The position numbers and the translations under genes were made by a program. Below the pieces are notes generated by a model. The model saw only the letters and a list, made by a program, of their open reading frames with translations, was not told the DNA's origin and did not search any database. From assembly GCA_017416055.1 (NCBI GenBank), contig JAFQDI010000086.1, positions 1 to 7,115 of the forward strand: a stretch of 7,115 nt of DNA. Reading direction: 5' to 3'. Position 1 is the stretch's first letter; each line of letters opens with the position of its first letter. Source of the stretch: Lachnospiraceae bacterium (lineage in GTDB: Bacteria > Bacillota_A > Clostridia > Lachnospirales > Lachnospiraceae). This document shows positions 1 to 5,626 of this stretch, piece after piece.

Positions 1-640
1 CAACCACGGTGCCGAACACCGTAGCAATCGCCGCGCCGGAAATGCCCAGTGCCGGAAAGCCATGACGTCCCTCTATCAACAAATAATTCCCCACTACATT
101 CACAATATTCGCTGTTACATTCGTCCGCATGGCGATCTTCGTGTTTCCGGTGCCGCGAAGCGCCGCATTGATCGTTATCTGGATCGTATTGAAGATCAGA
201 CCGCCCATAATAATCCGGAAATACGTCACCGCATACTCATGGGTATCTGCCTGCGATCCCATCCAAATCATAAACCGGTCTGCAAACATCACGCTGACAA
301 TACTGACAATGATGCTTCCCACAATCGTGTAGAGGAGCCCCATGGTCAGCAATGCGTTCGCCTTGTCCCGATCCTTCTGGCCGACCCGTCTGGCCACCAT
401 GGATGACAGAACGATCTTGATCGCGTTAAACAGACTCAATCCGATGAACTTGGGCTGTGTCGTCAAACCGACCGCCGCCACCGCCGCAGCATCAAGCTCA
501 CTCACCATATAAGTGTCCACCATTCCGGCCAATGCAATAAAAAAGGCTTCCAGTGCAGACGGCCATGCAACACTCACCACCGTTCGGATATCCTCTTTCG
601 TGAATTTTCTTTTCTTTTTCTCAACGAATTCTGCCTGCAT
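1..640 (-). CDS. MATE-family efflux transporter, N-terminal half (partial, runs off the left edge)
   Basis: This is a multidrug and toxin extrusion antiporter of the inner membrane, a family that exports cationic drugs or metabolites in exchange for Na+ or H+. The frame is open for 213 codons and runs off the window, about half of the usual 450 residues, so the C-terminal lobe is not visible. The N-terminus is basic and cytoplasmic (KKKRK at 8-12). Hydrophobic segments lie at about 20-42, 53-80, 95-118, 138-160, 172-190 and 197-213. Family signatures are the proline in TM1 (VAWPSALEAFF), a cytoplasmic loop RRVGQKDRDKAN at 84-95, and ALRGTGNTK at 160-168, the classic MATE loop. The ATG at 640 is chosen because GAGGG lies 7 nt upstream and no other in-frame start precedes it. 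A near-consensus promoter lies 52 bp upstream, so the gene is its own transcription unit. The substrate cannot be told from sequence. Confidence 0.92.
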   Translation of the reverse strand, partial: MQAEFVEKKKRKFTKEDIRTVVSVAWPSALEAFFIALAGMVDTYMVSELDAAAVAAVGLTTQPKFIGLSLFNAIKIVLSSMVARRVGQKDRDKANALLTMGLLYTIVGSIIVSIVSVMFADRFMIWMGSQADTHEYAVTYFRIIMGGLIFNTIQITINAALRGTGNTKIAMRTNVTANIVNVVGNYLLIEGRHGFPALGISGAAIATVFGTVV

Positions 641-691
641 CTTCAGTCCCTCATCAAAGTCCTCTAAACGTCGATCAACAGTAACACTTTT

Positions 692-720
692 ATGATAGAC
701 CGATTCTGTCCTTCCGTCAA
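692..720 (-). promoter_or_regulatory. Vegetative promoter of the MATE transporter gene
   Basis: Read on the minus strand, TTGACG (720-715) is followed after exactly 17 bp by TATCAT (697-692), a good SigA-type match. The predicted start is near 685, giving a leader of about 45 nt before the ATG at 640. The -35 box begins 3 bp beyond the T-run of the preceding operon's terminator, so the two transcription units are packed end to end. Confidence 0.8.
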
Positions 721-722
721 GT

Positions 723-763
723 AAAAAAGTAACACCGGGGCCGCCACTTATGGGCCGCCCCGG
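723..763 (-). terminator. Rho-independent terminator of the barnase-rhomboid-foldase operon
   Basis: Two 11-nt GC-rich arms (735-745 and 753-763) pair with a single C-C mismatch around the 7-nt loop ACTTATG. On the minus strand they are followed, after TGTTAC, by a run of six T (728-723). It lies 22 bp after the stop codon of the foldase gene. The opposite strand has no T-run after the stem, so it works in the minus direction only. The U-tract starts 6 nt from the stem, a little further than usual. Confidence 0.78.
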
Positions 764-785
764 AATCGTTTGTCTCAATTAATCT

Positions 786-1970
786 TTATTTGTCAGCCTC
801 AGGAATTTCCACAACTTCCATCTTCTCTACCAGATAGTTCGTCACAGCGAGTACCATCGCACCCTGCTCTATATATCCTTTACCGCTGTTCTCCACTGCC
901 TCATCGTAAGCATCCGCTTTGTAGCCGTAGTTCACCAGATACTCTTCTCTTTCCTCGTCAGAGATCGTCAGTCCTTCCTGCTCGAAGATCATCTGTGCGA
1001 TCATCACCTGATCAGCCTGCTCTTTTGCCAAATCCTTCAGTTCTTCTTTGAGCTCAGATACGGTCATTCCGTAATAATCCTCGATACTCTTCCACATCTC
1101 ATATCCGTAGTACTGTGTGTAAAGCGCATTGTAATACTCATACTGCTGCTCGTACAGTACATACATCACATCCTGAAGATTCTGAAAATATGCCTCGGGA
1201 TATCCGGTAACTTCGCACTTCTCGTACAATGCATCCCACAGCGCAGTGCGCATTCTGTCCTGACGCATTTTTTTCTCGGTTTCTTCCTTAAACTCATTAA
1301 CCGTCTCATACTCGGTTTTTTTCTTAACCTTCTCATCGTCCAGATTCAGCTGGTAAATACCGTTGATCACGATCTTGAAGGTAGCTTCCTTGCCCTTCAG
1401 TTCCTCATTGCTGTAGTCCTCAGGGAAAGTCACCTTGATCTCAAACTTCTCGTCGGGATGATGACCAATCAGCTGTTCCTCGAATCCATCAATGTAGCTT
1501 CCGGATCCAATCACCAGATCAGTACCCTTCTCCTCCGTATCTCCGCCTTCAAACGCCTTGTCTCCGATGTAGCCCACATAATCAAGATTAATGTAATCGC
1601 CGTCTGCTACCGTCAAAAGCTTATCCTCATTGAGTTTCTTTCCATCAGAAATCGTCTGCATCATCTGCACATGAACTTCCTGCTCGGTAGGGATTACCTC
1701 ATCCTTGTTCGCTTTGAGGATTTCCTTCATGTCGCCCAGCTTCACATAGTCTGCAATGTTGACATCTTTGATCTTTCCGTCTGCGGTCAGATACTTACTG
1801 TACTTTAAGGTAAACGGACGATTAGCAATTTTAACGCCAATTCCGATTCCGATGGCTGCAACAGCCACCAACACTACGCTGAGCACGATGCAGAGGATTC
1901 TCTTCTGCTTCTTCTTCTTCAGCGCCTCAGCTCTCAGCTGCTTTGCCAGCTGCTTGTTTTCTTTTTTCAT
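786..1970 (-). CDS. Membrane-anchored FKBP/trigger-factor-like peptidyl-prolyl isomerase (extracytoplasmic foldase)
   Basis: This 394-residue protein probably catalyses cis-trans isomerisation of prolyl bonds and acts as a chaperone outside the cytoplasmic membrane. A lysine-rich N-terminus (1-24, KKKKQKR) is followed by one membrane segment (25-49, rich in V/I/A/G), so it is a tethered protein with an N-in topology. An FKBP-type domain covers about 122-207: VADGDYINLDYVGYI, then FEGG, then a DLVIGSGSYIDGFEEQLIG block and a VTFPEDY motif, as in trigger factor. Residues 215-385 resemble the helical trigger-factor C-terminal chaperone region and include a tyrosine-rich stretch (13 Tyr between 257 and 300). 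The N-terminal ribosome-binding domain of true trigger factor is absent. AGGAGG sits 8 nt before the ATG, inside the last codons of the rhomboid gene, whose stop is 2 nt away, implying translational coupling. It is the last gene of its operon and is followed by a terminator. Confidence 0.88.
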   Translation of the reverse strand: MKKENKQLAKQLRAEALKKKKQKRILCIVLSVVLVAVAAIGIGIGVKIANRPFTLKYSKYLTADGKIKDVNIADYVKLGDMKEILKANKDEVIPTEQEVHVQMMQTISDGKKLNEDKLLTVADGDYINLDYVGYIGDKAFEGGDTEEKGTDLVIGSGSYIDGFEEQLIGHHPDEKFEIKVTFPEDYSNEELKGKEATFKIVINGIYQLNLDDEKVKKKTEYETVNEFKEETEKKMRQDRMRTALWDALYEKCEVTGYPEAYFQNLQDVMYVLYEQQYEYYNALYTQYYGYEMWKSIEDYYGMTVSELKEELKDLAKEQADQVMIAQMIFEQEGLTISDEEREEYLVNYGYKADAYDEAVENSGKGYIEQGAMVLAVTNYLVEKMEVVEIPEADK

Positions 1971-1972
1971 AA

Positions 1973-2551
1973 TTAACGCCTCCTATTTCCATGGCTGAGT
2001 GCCATTCCAAAAATTGATCCGCAAACACCGCCCACAATATGGGAGAGCTGCGAAATATTGTCAGATACCGTCAGTCCGTTCACCACTTCGCTGCCAAGAT
2101 AAATGGCACCGACGAGCAGTAAGGTGAGCGGAATACAGTTCTGCTTCATGCTGGCCAAAGAGGACAGCAGAATCATCATGTATACAATGCCACTGGCTCC
2201 GAGAAGTGCTGCATTGGGGAACAGTATCACGTGCATAATACCGGATACTAATGCTGTCAGCACGATCATCTCCAGCAGATTGATACTTCCGTACTTTTCT
2301 TCCAGCATGGGGCCGATGACCAAGATCATCAGAATATTGTTCATATAATGGCTCCAATCACTGTGTCCGAGTACATGTCCGAAGAATCGCAGATAAGTCA
2401 GCGGATTCTTCCAGGAAGAACGATATACACTGAACAAAAACCAGTTTGAACTTCCGTTTGTCAGTTCATTTAACCACAATACCAGCAGTGAGATCAATGC
2501 AAAGGTTAAAACCACAGGTGAATTGTACTGAAATCTTCGTAACAGTCTCAT
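1973..2551 (-). CDS. Rhomboid-family intramembrane serine protease
   Basis: Rhomboids cut transmembrane or membrane-adjacent segments of other proteins using a Ser-His dyad buried in the membrane. At 192 residues this is a minimal six-helix form. The first helix is at 12-29. The characteristic motif around 59-72 (GHSDWSHYMNN) carries His68 and Asn72, the usual oxyanion-hole spacing. EEKYG (84-88) follows helix 2. The catalytic serine is Ser120 in GASG and the catalytic histidine His171 in SHIVGG, so the dyad is complete and the enzyme should be active. GGAGG lies 6 nt before the ATG. The gene starts 11 nt after the barstar stop and ends 2 nt before the foldase start, so it lies in the middle of an operon with a tethered ribonuclease. 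Its substrate is unknown; the tethered ribonuclease is an obvious candidate, by inference only. Confidence 0.92.
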   Translation of the reverse strand: MRLLRRFQYNSPVVLTFALISLLVLWLNELTNGSSNWFLFSVYRSSWKNPLTYLRFFGHVLGHSDWSHYMNNILMILVIGPMLEEKYGSINLLEMIVLTALVSGIMHVILFPNAALLGASGIVYMMILLSSLASMKQNCIPLTLLLVGAIYLGSEVVNGLTVSDNISQLSHIVGGVCGSIFGMALSHGNRRR

Positions 2552-2562
2552 CTCATTCCTCC

Positions 2563-2841
2563 TTAAATTTGTATGTCCAGATAACCGTTCTCCTCTGCCG
2601 CCTCAGAAATAGTCTCCAACAGACTCTCTCCGTAAGCTCCGAGTGCGGTTTCCATCTGTTCTCTGTTAATCAGTTTGATCGTGAGCGGAGCGCGATGTTC
2701 CGTCAGCACATCAAACAGGGCATCCAGATTTCGGCCGAAATAATCCGGCAGTGATAAAACTTCGTTCAAATAATCCCATAGCGCCTCGCGGCTCGTCATC
2801 CGGCATCCGTCCAGGATCACATTCACACAGTCTGTTCTCAT
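2563..2841 (-). CDS. Barstar-family ribonuclease inhibitor
   Basis: Barstar is a small cytoplasmic protein that plugs the active site of barnase and protects the producing cell. This 92-residue protein matches barstar (about 90 residues) along its whole length. The key block LPDYFGRNLDALFDVL (31-46) corresponds to the barnase-binding helix of Bacillus barstar. The contact residues Tyr29, Asn33, Asp35 and Asp39 correspond to Tyr34, Asn38, Asp40 and Asp44, and Glu76 probably to Glu80 (SEAAEE). All of the main electrostatic contacts are therefore kept, which predicts tight binding. The ATG overlaps the stop codon of the ribonuclease gene (ATGA), with GAGGG 6 nt upstream. Translation of toxin and inhibitor should therefore be coupled, though the toxin is translated first. 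Confidence 0.95.
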   Translation of the reverse strand: MRTDCVNVILDGCRMTSREALWDYLNEVLSLPDYFGRNLDALFDVLTEHRAPLTIKLINREQMETALGAYGESLLETISEAAEENGYLDIQI

Positions 2842-3431
2842 TGCGGTCCCTCTTTCGTATAGAGAAGTTCAAAGGACTCATAATGATCATCCGTGTAATA
2901 GATCAACCCGTCGTTGGAAAAGACGATTCGCTTCGCTCCGCGCGAATTCGCTCCCAGCGTGTCAATATCGCATTCGTAATACTGTCTGCCACCGGCTTTC
3001 GGGAGCAACCCTTCCCGGTTTCCAAACTTGTCACCGCCAATGCACTTTCCGGGGGCATATCGCTCTACAGATCCGCCCTCCCATCCGAGTGCTTCTGCTT
3101 CCTTCTTGGTGATAAAGTTGTCCGGCAGTTTTCCGTAAAGGTAGAGATACAGGGCCACGTCTTCCTTCGAAGAATAACTTCCGTCACGGTCGAGCAATTC
3201 TTCCGTCGGTGCTTCGGTCGATTCCTCGGTCGCACTTTCCGTTGATCCATCCGGCGGTTCCTCTGTGTCTTCCTCTGTCCGACTTTCTGTGGATACCATC
3301 GTCTGACCCAAAGCCCCATCCTTGTCCGCATCCGGACTGTCCGGAAGAAAGACCGTGATCACCAACCATGCGACAAAAATCAACAGCGCTGTCAGGATTT
3401 TCTTCTTATCCCACTTTATTGATTTTTTCAT
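2838..3431 (-). CDS. Barnase-type guanyl-preferring ribonuclease with N-terminal membrane anchor
   Basis: This is a 197-residue secreted or membrane-tethered RNase of the barnase (N1/T1) family, which cleaves single-stranded RNA 3' of purines, mainly G. Residues 12-29 form one membrane segment after a lysine-rich start. No AxA-type signal peptidase site is evident, so it may stay anchored. Residues 31-85 are an acidic Thr/Glu linker. The barnase domain is 88-190: LPDNFITKKEAEALGW (102-117), a PGKCIGGDKFGNREG block (127-141), and RIVFSNDGLIYYTDDHY (168-184). The catalytic set of barnase (Lys27, Glu73, Arg83, Arg87, His102) corresponds to Lys109, Glu153, Arg164, Arg168 and His183, so it should be active. 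Cys130 and Cys154 replace Ser50 and Ala74 of Bacillus barnase. AGGAAGG lies 10 nt before the ATG. It is the first gene of the operon, with the barstar gene overlapping its stop by 4 nt. Confidence 0.95.
   Translation of the reverse strand: MKKSIKWDKKKILTALLIFVAWLVITVFLPDSPDADKDGALGQTMVSTESRTEEDTEEPPDGSTESATEESTEAPTEELLDRDGSYSSKEDVALYLYLYGKLPDNFITKKEAEALGWEGGSVERYAPGKCIGGDKFGNREGLLPKAGGRQYYECDIDTLGANSRGAKRIVFSNDGLIYYTDDHYESFELLYTKEGPQ
3198..3293 (-). repeat. 12-bp-period repeat encoding tetrapeptide units x-T-E-[S/E/A] in the ribonuclease linker
   Basis: Residues 47-78 of the ribonuclease divide into eight tetrapeptides: STES, RTEE, DTEE, PPDG, STES, ATEE, STEA, PTEE. Seven of the eight carry Thr-Glu at positions 2 and 3. 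The codons differ between units (ACA/ACG/ACC for Thr, GAA/GAG for Glu), so the DNA copies have diverged while the protein period is kept. This suggests selection on the linker rather than a fresh slippage event. The linker separates the membrane segment from the RNase domain and may act as a stalk spanning the cell wall. Confidence 0.85.
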
Positions 3432-3508
3432 GGCGCAATTTCCTTCCTGAGGTTTCGCGTTTAACCGTCAAAAGCCGCATACAACCCCATTTTCAAACAC
3501 TATTACAT

Positions 3509-3537
3509 AGAATACCGAAAATATCGCAACTTGTCAA
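3509..3537 (-). promoter_or_regulatory. Promoter of the barnase-barstar-rhomboid-foldase operon
   Basis: On the minus strand TTGACA (3537-3532) and TATTCT (3514-3509) are separated by 17 bp. The -35 box is a perfect SigA consensus and the -10 matches at four positions. Transcription should start near 3502, giving a leader of about 70 nt before the ribonuclease ATG at 3431. Its -35 box faces that of the plus-strand promoter with only 8 bp between them. Confidence 0.8.
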
Positions 3538-3552
3538 TTATAAGGTTGACAA
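3531..3552. repeat. Inverted repeat formed by the two facing -35 boxes
   Basis: TTGTCAA (3531-3537) and TTGACAA (3546-3552) are perfect inverted copies around the 8-bp spacer TTATAAGG. Both arms contain the -35 hexamers of divergent promoters. The symmetry follows in part from both promoters using TTGACA, but the extra matching flanking base leaves room for a shared operator, where one bound regulator would block both promoters. Confidence 0.55.
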
Positions 3553-3574
3553 ATCTTTCATTTCCCGCTATGAT
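3546..3574 (+). promoter_or_regulatory. Promoter of the aldolase-fold gene
   Basis: TTGACA (3546-3551) and TATGAT (3569-3574) are separated by exactly 17 bp, a nearly perfect SigA promoter. Transcription should start near 3581, leaving a leader of about 54 nt to the ATG at 3635. The strength of the boxes predicts high constitutive expression unless a regulator covers the site. Confidence 0.85.
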
Positions 3575-3634
3575 AAATGCACGGCGCACTTTTGCACTTT
3601 AAAGCGCGAATCATTTTAAGAAAGGATGACTACC

Positions 3635-4609
3635 ATGGCAATCTCAAATCGTTCCCTGATGACCTACAGTCCCGATCTGAAAATCCTGGATTGTACCCTC
3701 CGAGACGGCGGTCTGGTCAACAACTTCGCTTTCTCCGATGACTTTGTTAAAGATCTTTATGTGGCAAATATCGCCTCCGGCGTTGACTATATGGAACTCG
3801 GTTATAAAGCCTCCAAGCGTCTTTTCTCCCCCGACGAATACGGCAAGTGGAAGTTCTGCGATGAGGACGATATCCGCCGCATTGTGGGCGACAATCCCTC
3901 TCTGCTGAAACTTTGCGTTATGGCTGACGCCGGACGCACCGACTATAAGGAAGATATTCTTCCCCGCTCCGAGAGTGCACTGGATGTGATCCGTGTAGCC
4001 ACCTATATCCACCAGCTTCCCATCGCCATTGAGATGATTGAAGACGCAAAAGAAAAAGGCTACGAAGTCACGGTCAATATTATGGCGGTGTCGAAGGTAA
4101 ACGACCGCGACCTTGCCGCCGGCCTCGAACTCCTTGCCCGCTCCAACGTGGATGTGATCTATCTGGTGGACAGCTTCGGCTCCTTCTACCCCGAGCAGAT
4201 CTGCACCCTCACCGAGCAGTACATGGAAGTGGCCGAAAAGTACGGAAAGACCGTCGGTTTCCACGGGCACAATAATCAGCAGCTTGCTTTCGCAAACACC
4301 ATCGAAGCGGTGCGCTACGGTGCGGACCTCATTGATGCGACCGTGTGCGGTATGGGCCGCGGTGCCGGAAACTGCTATATGGAATCCCTCTTAGGCTTTT
4401 TGAAAAATCCGAAATATCATGAAGTTCCGATGATGAAGTTCATCCAGAAACATATGTTACAGATGAAAAAAGATTATCTGTGGGGTTTTGATGTGCCTTA
4501 CATGCTGACCGGCATTCTGAACGCACACCCGTCCAGTGCAATCGCCTTTTTGAAAGAAGGACGGACAGATTACGCGAGATTTTATCAGGAATTGATGGAA
4601 TTAGGGTGA
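3635..4609 (+). CDS. Aldolase catalytic-domain protein of the DRE-TIM (HMG-CoA lyase / hydroxy-oxovalerate aldolase-like) superfamily
   Basis: This 324-residue cytoplasmic enzyme has a metal-dependent TIM-barrel aldolase domain. The N-terminal signature ILDCTLRDGG (17-26) supplies the metal ligand Asp19 and the Arg23-Asp24 pair. LVDSFGS (177-183) is a mid-barrel strand motif. GFHGHNN (208-214) carries His210 and His212, the other two metal ligands. GMGRGAGN (239-246) is the conserved loop of hydroxy-oxoacid aldolases. All catalytic positions are present, but the substrate cannot be read off; family members often sit in polysaccharide or secondary-metabolite loci, which is not the case here. 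ATG 3635 is preferred over ATG 3626, because AAGAAAGG directly abuts 3626 but lies 9 nt before 3635. The gene is a single-gene unit between its own promoter and terminator. Leucine codon choice changes abruptly near 4389 (see findings). Confidence 0.88.
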   Translation: MAISNRSLMTYSPDLKILDCTLRDGGLVNNFAFSDDFVKDLYVANIASGVDYMELGYKASKRLFSPDEYGKWKFCDEDDIRRIVGDNPSLLKLCVMADAGRTDYKEDILPRSESALDVIRVATYIHQLPIAIEMIEDAKEKGYEVTVNIMAVSKVNDRDLAAGLELLARSNVDVIYLVDSFGSFYPEQICTLTEQYMEVAEKYGKTVGFHGHNNQQLAFANTIEAVRYGADLIDATVCGMGRGAGNCYMESLLGFLKNPKYHEVPMMKFIQKHMLQMKKDYLWGFDVPYMLTGILNAHPSSAIAFLKEGRTDYARFYQELMELG

Positions 4610-4630
4610 AACAAACTCCTAAACTTAAAG

Positions 4631-4663
4631 ACGATCCGGACCGTTATGGCCCGGATCGTTTTT
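4631..4663 (+). terminator. Rho-independent terminator after the aldolase gene, possibly bidirectional
   Basis: A perfect 9-bp stem, ACGATCCGG (4631-4639) with CCGGATCGT (4651-4659), encloses an 11-nt loop and is followed by TTTTT (4659-4663). It starts 22 nt after the aldolase stop. The same hairpin read on the minus strand lies just after the stop of the convergent lipoprotein gene (4666) and is followed by a weaker CTTTAAGTTT, so it may serve both genes. Confidence 0.9.
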
Positions 4664-4665
4664 CG

Positions 4666-5484
4666 CTATTCATATCTTTTTGTCTCATACAGTTCATGAT
4701 AATCGGCGATCGTCTGCACATTCTCCTTCGTCAGCCAGCCTTTCTCATAAGCTTCCTTAATATCCTTTAATATCTCGCCGTCCTTGTACACATACATCGC
4801 AAAGCCGCAGTTGTGCTTGATCATCACGCCATCAACCCCAATGATTTGCTCAGCCCCCGTCATCCCTTCTACAAAGATAACCACTGCTCCGTTATAACTT
4901 CCGTAATATCGGGGGCCTCTTTTCACCGTCCAGCCAAGCTCACAGTTTTTTGCCTCCCACCATGCCGCTTCCACCTTCTTCTGCAATTTAGCATCCAATG
5001 CCGTCACACCGTCGGCACCGTCGGCCATATAAACCTTCGCTCGATTAGACTGAAGCGAATATTGCTTATGATATTCCGCAATCTGTGCCAATTCTTCCTT
5101 CGTCACCGCACCCGCATCCAGTGCCATCGCAATGGAATAGATCACACCGTCCCGATAGATGAGGCATCCCGGATCAATCGACACTCCGGAGAGCTTAAAT
5201 TCCGATGAAGCTCCGGCACGATACAATGCTTCTACCTCTCCAAACCTCCCGTAATAGCGCACTCCCTCTGCCTGGGCGTTCTCGTTCGACTCGTCATACC
5301 ACAAGATTTCTGTCCCAGCACCATACCATACGTCAATGAGACCGGTACCTTCCAACCAAGCCGTCTCGATTTCAGCTTTCAATTCCGGAGAAATCGCAGG
5401 CAGTTTCATGTTCTTATCTGCACTGCCGCAACCTGCGAGCAAAATAATCAATAGTACGATCAAGAAAAAACCGTTTCGTTTCAT
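4666..5484 (-). CDS. Lipoprotein with two tandem copies of an unrecognised domain
   Basis: I do not recognise this family. The 272-residue precursor starts with MKRNG, a hydrophobic core (6-16) and the lipobox LAGC with Cys19 as the lipidated residue, so the mature protein should be anchored to the outer face of the membrane. The rest is two diverged repeats, about 37-142 and 169-266. Shared features in order are [IV]E.AW; RYYG with an aromatic residue two places on; a hydrophobic strand ending near a single cysteine (Cys107, Cys226); YRDG or YKDG; then TKE followed by Q.IA[ED]YH..Y. The first copy has an extra loop of about 11 residues near 58-72. AAGGAGG lies 8 nt before the ATG. No separate promoter is obvious just upstream, so it may be read from the strong promoter at 5790-5818. 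It converges on the aldolase gene. Confidence 0.85.
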   Translation of the reverse strand: MKRNGFFLIVLLIILLAGCGSADKNMKLPAISPELKAEIETAWLEGTGLIDVWYGAGTEILWYDESNENAQAEGVRYYGRFGEVEALYRAGASSEFKLSGVSIDPGCLIYRDGVIYSIAMALDAGAVTKEELAQIAEYHKQYSLQSNRAKVYMADGADGVTALDAKLQKKVEAAWWEAKNCELGWTVKRGPRYYGSYNGAVVIFVEGMTGAEQIIGVDGVMIKHNCGFAMYVYKDGEILKDIKEAYEKGWLTKENVQTIADYHELYETKRYE

Positions 5485-5519
5485 TGTTATCCCCTCCTTT
5501 ATTTCTTTGGATCAGCATA

Positions 5520-5585
5520 TTAATCACATAATCCAGCTGCTTGCAGTGCCAATACCATACTCATTGCTCTACCACTTCGTTTCAT
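5520..5585 (-). CDS. Candidate 21-residue peptide ORF upstream of the lipoprotein gene
   Basis: A 21-codon ORF beginning MKRSG and ending AAGLCD, TAA has a strong purine-rich ribosome binding site (AGGAGAGGAG) just before its ATG, rare for a chance ORF in a spacer. The interior is hydrophobic (MVLALQAAGLC), like a short secretion or lipoprotein signal, but the cysteine is preceded by AGL, not a proper lipobox. Its first 15 bases match the start of the downstream lipoprotein gene at 13 positions (ATGAAACGAA..GGT). It could be a small secreted peptide, a leader peptide for the lipoprotein, or the decayed start of a duplicated lipoprotein gene. It ends 35 nt before the lipoprotein ATG. No function is assigned. 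Confidence 0.4.
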   Translation of the reverse strand: MKRSGRAMSMVLALQAAGLCD

Positions 5586-5626
5586 TTTTGCTCTCCTCTC
5601 CTAATTATTGTTCTTCTTTACACAAT

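Noticed and set aside
62..406. 114-codon plus-strand open frame at the left end
   Set aside because: The minus strand encodes a MATE transporter with characteristic motifs through the whole stretch, so this is its shadow.
2751..3245. 164-codon plus-strand open frame across the barstar and barnase genes
   Set aside because: It spans two well-recognised genes on the opposite strand and the linker repeat; no domain or ribosome binding site supports it.
3626..3634. Upstream ATG at 3626 as the aldolase start
   Set aside because: The AAAGG of the ribosome binding site directly abuts this ATG, leaving no spacer. The ATG at 3635 has the proper 9-nt spacing.
3644..4270. 208-codon open frame on the minus strand inside the aldolase gene
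   Set aside because: It lies antisense and wholly within a gene with clear catalytic motifs and good codon bias. Its His/Val/Gly-rich product has no recognisable domain, and no ribosome binding site was seen. Long antisense frames are common opposite codon-biased genes.
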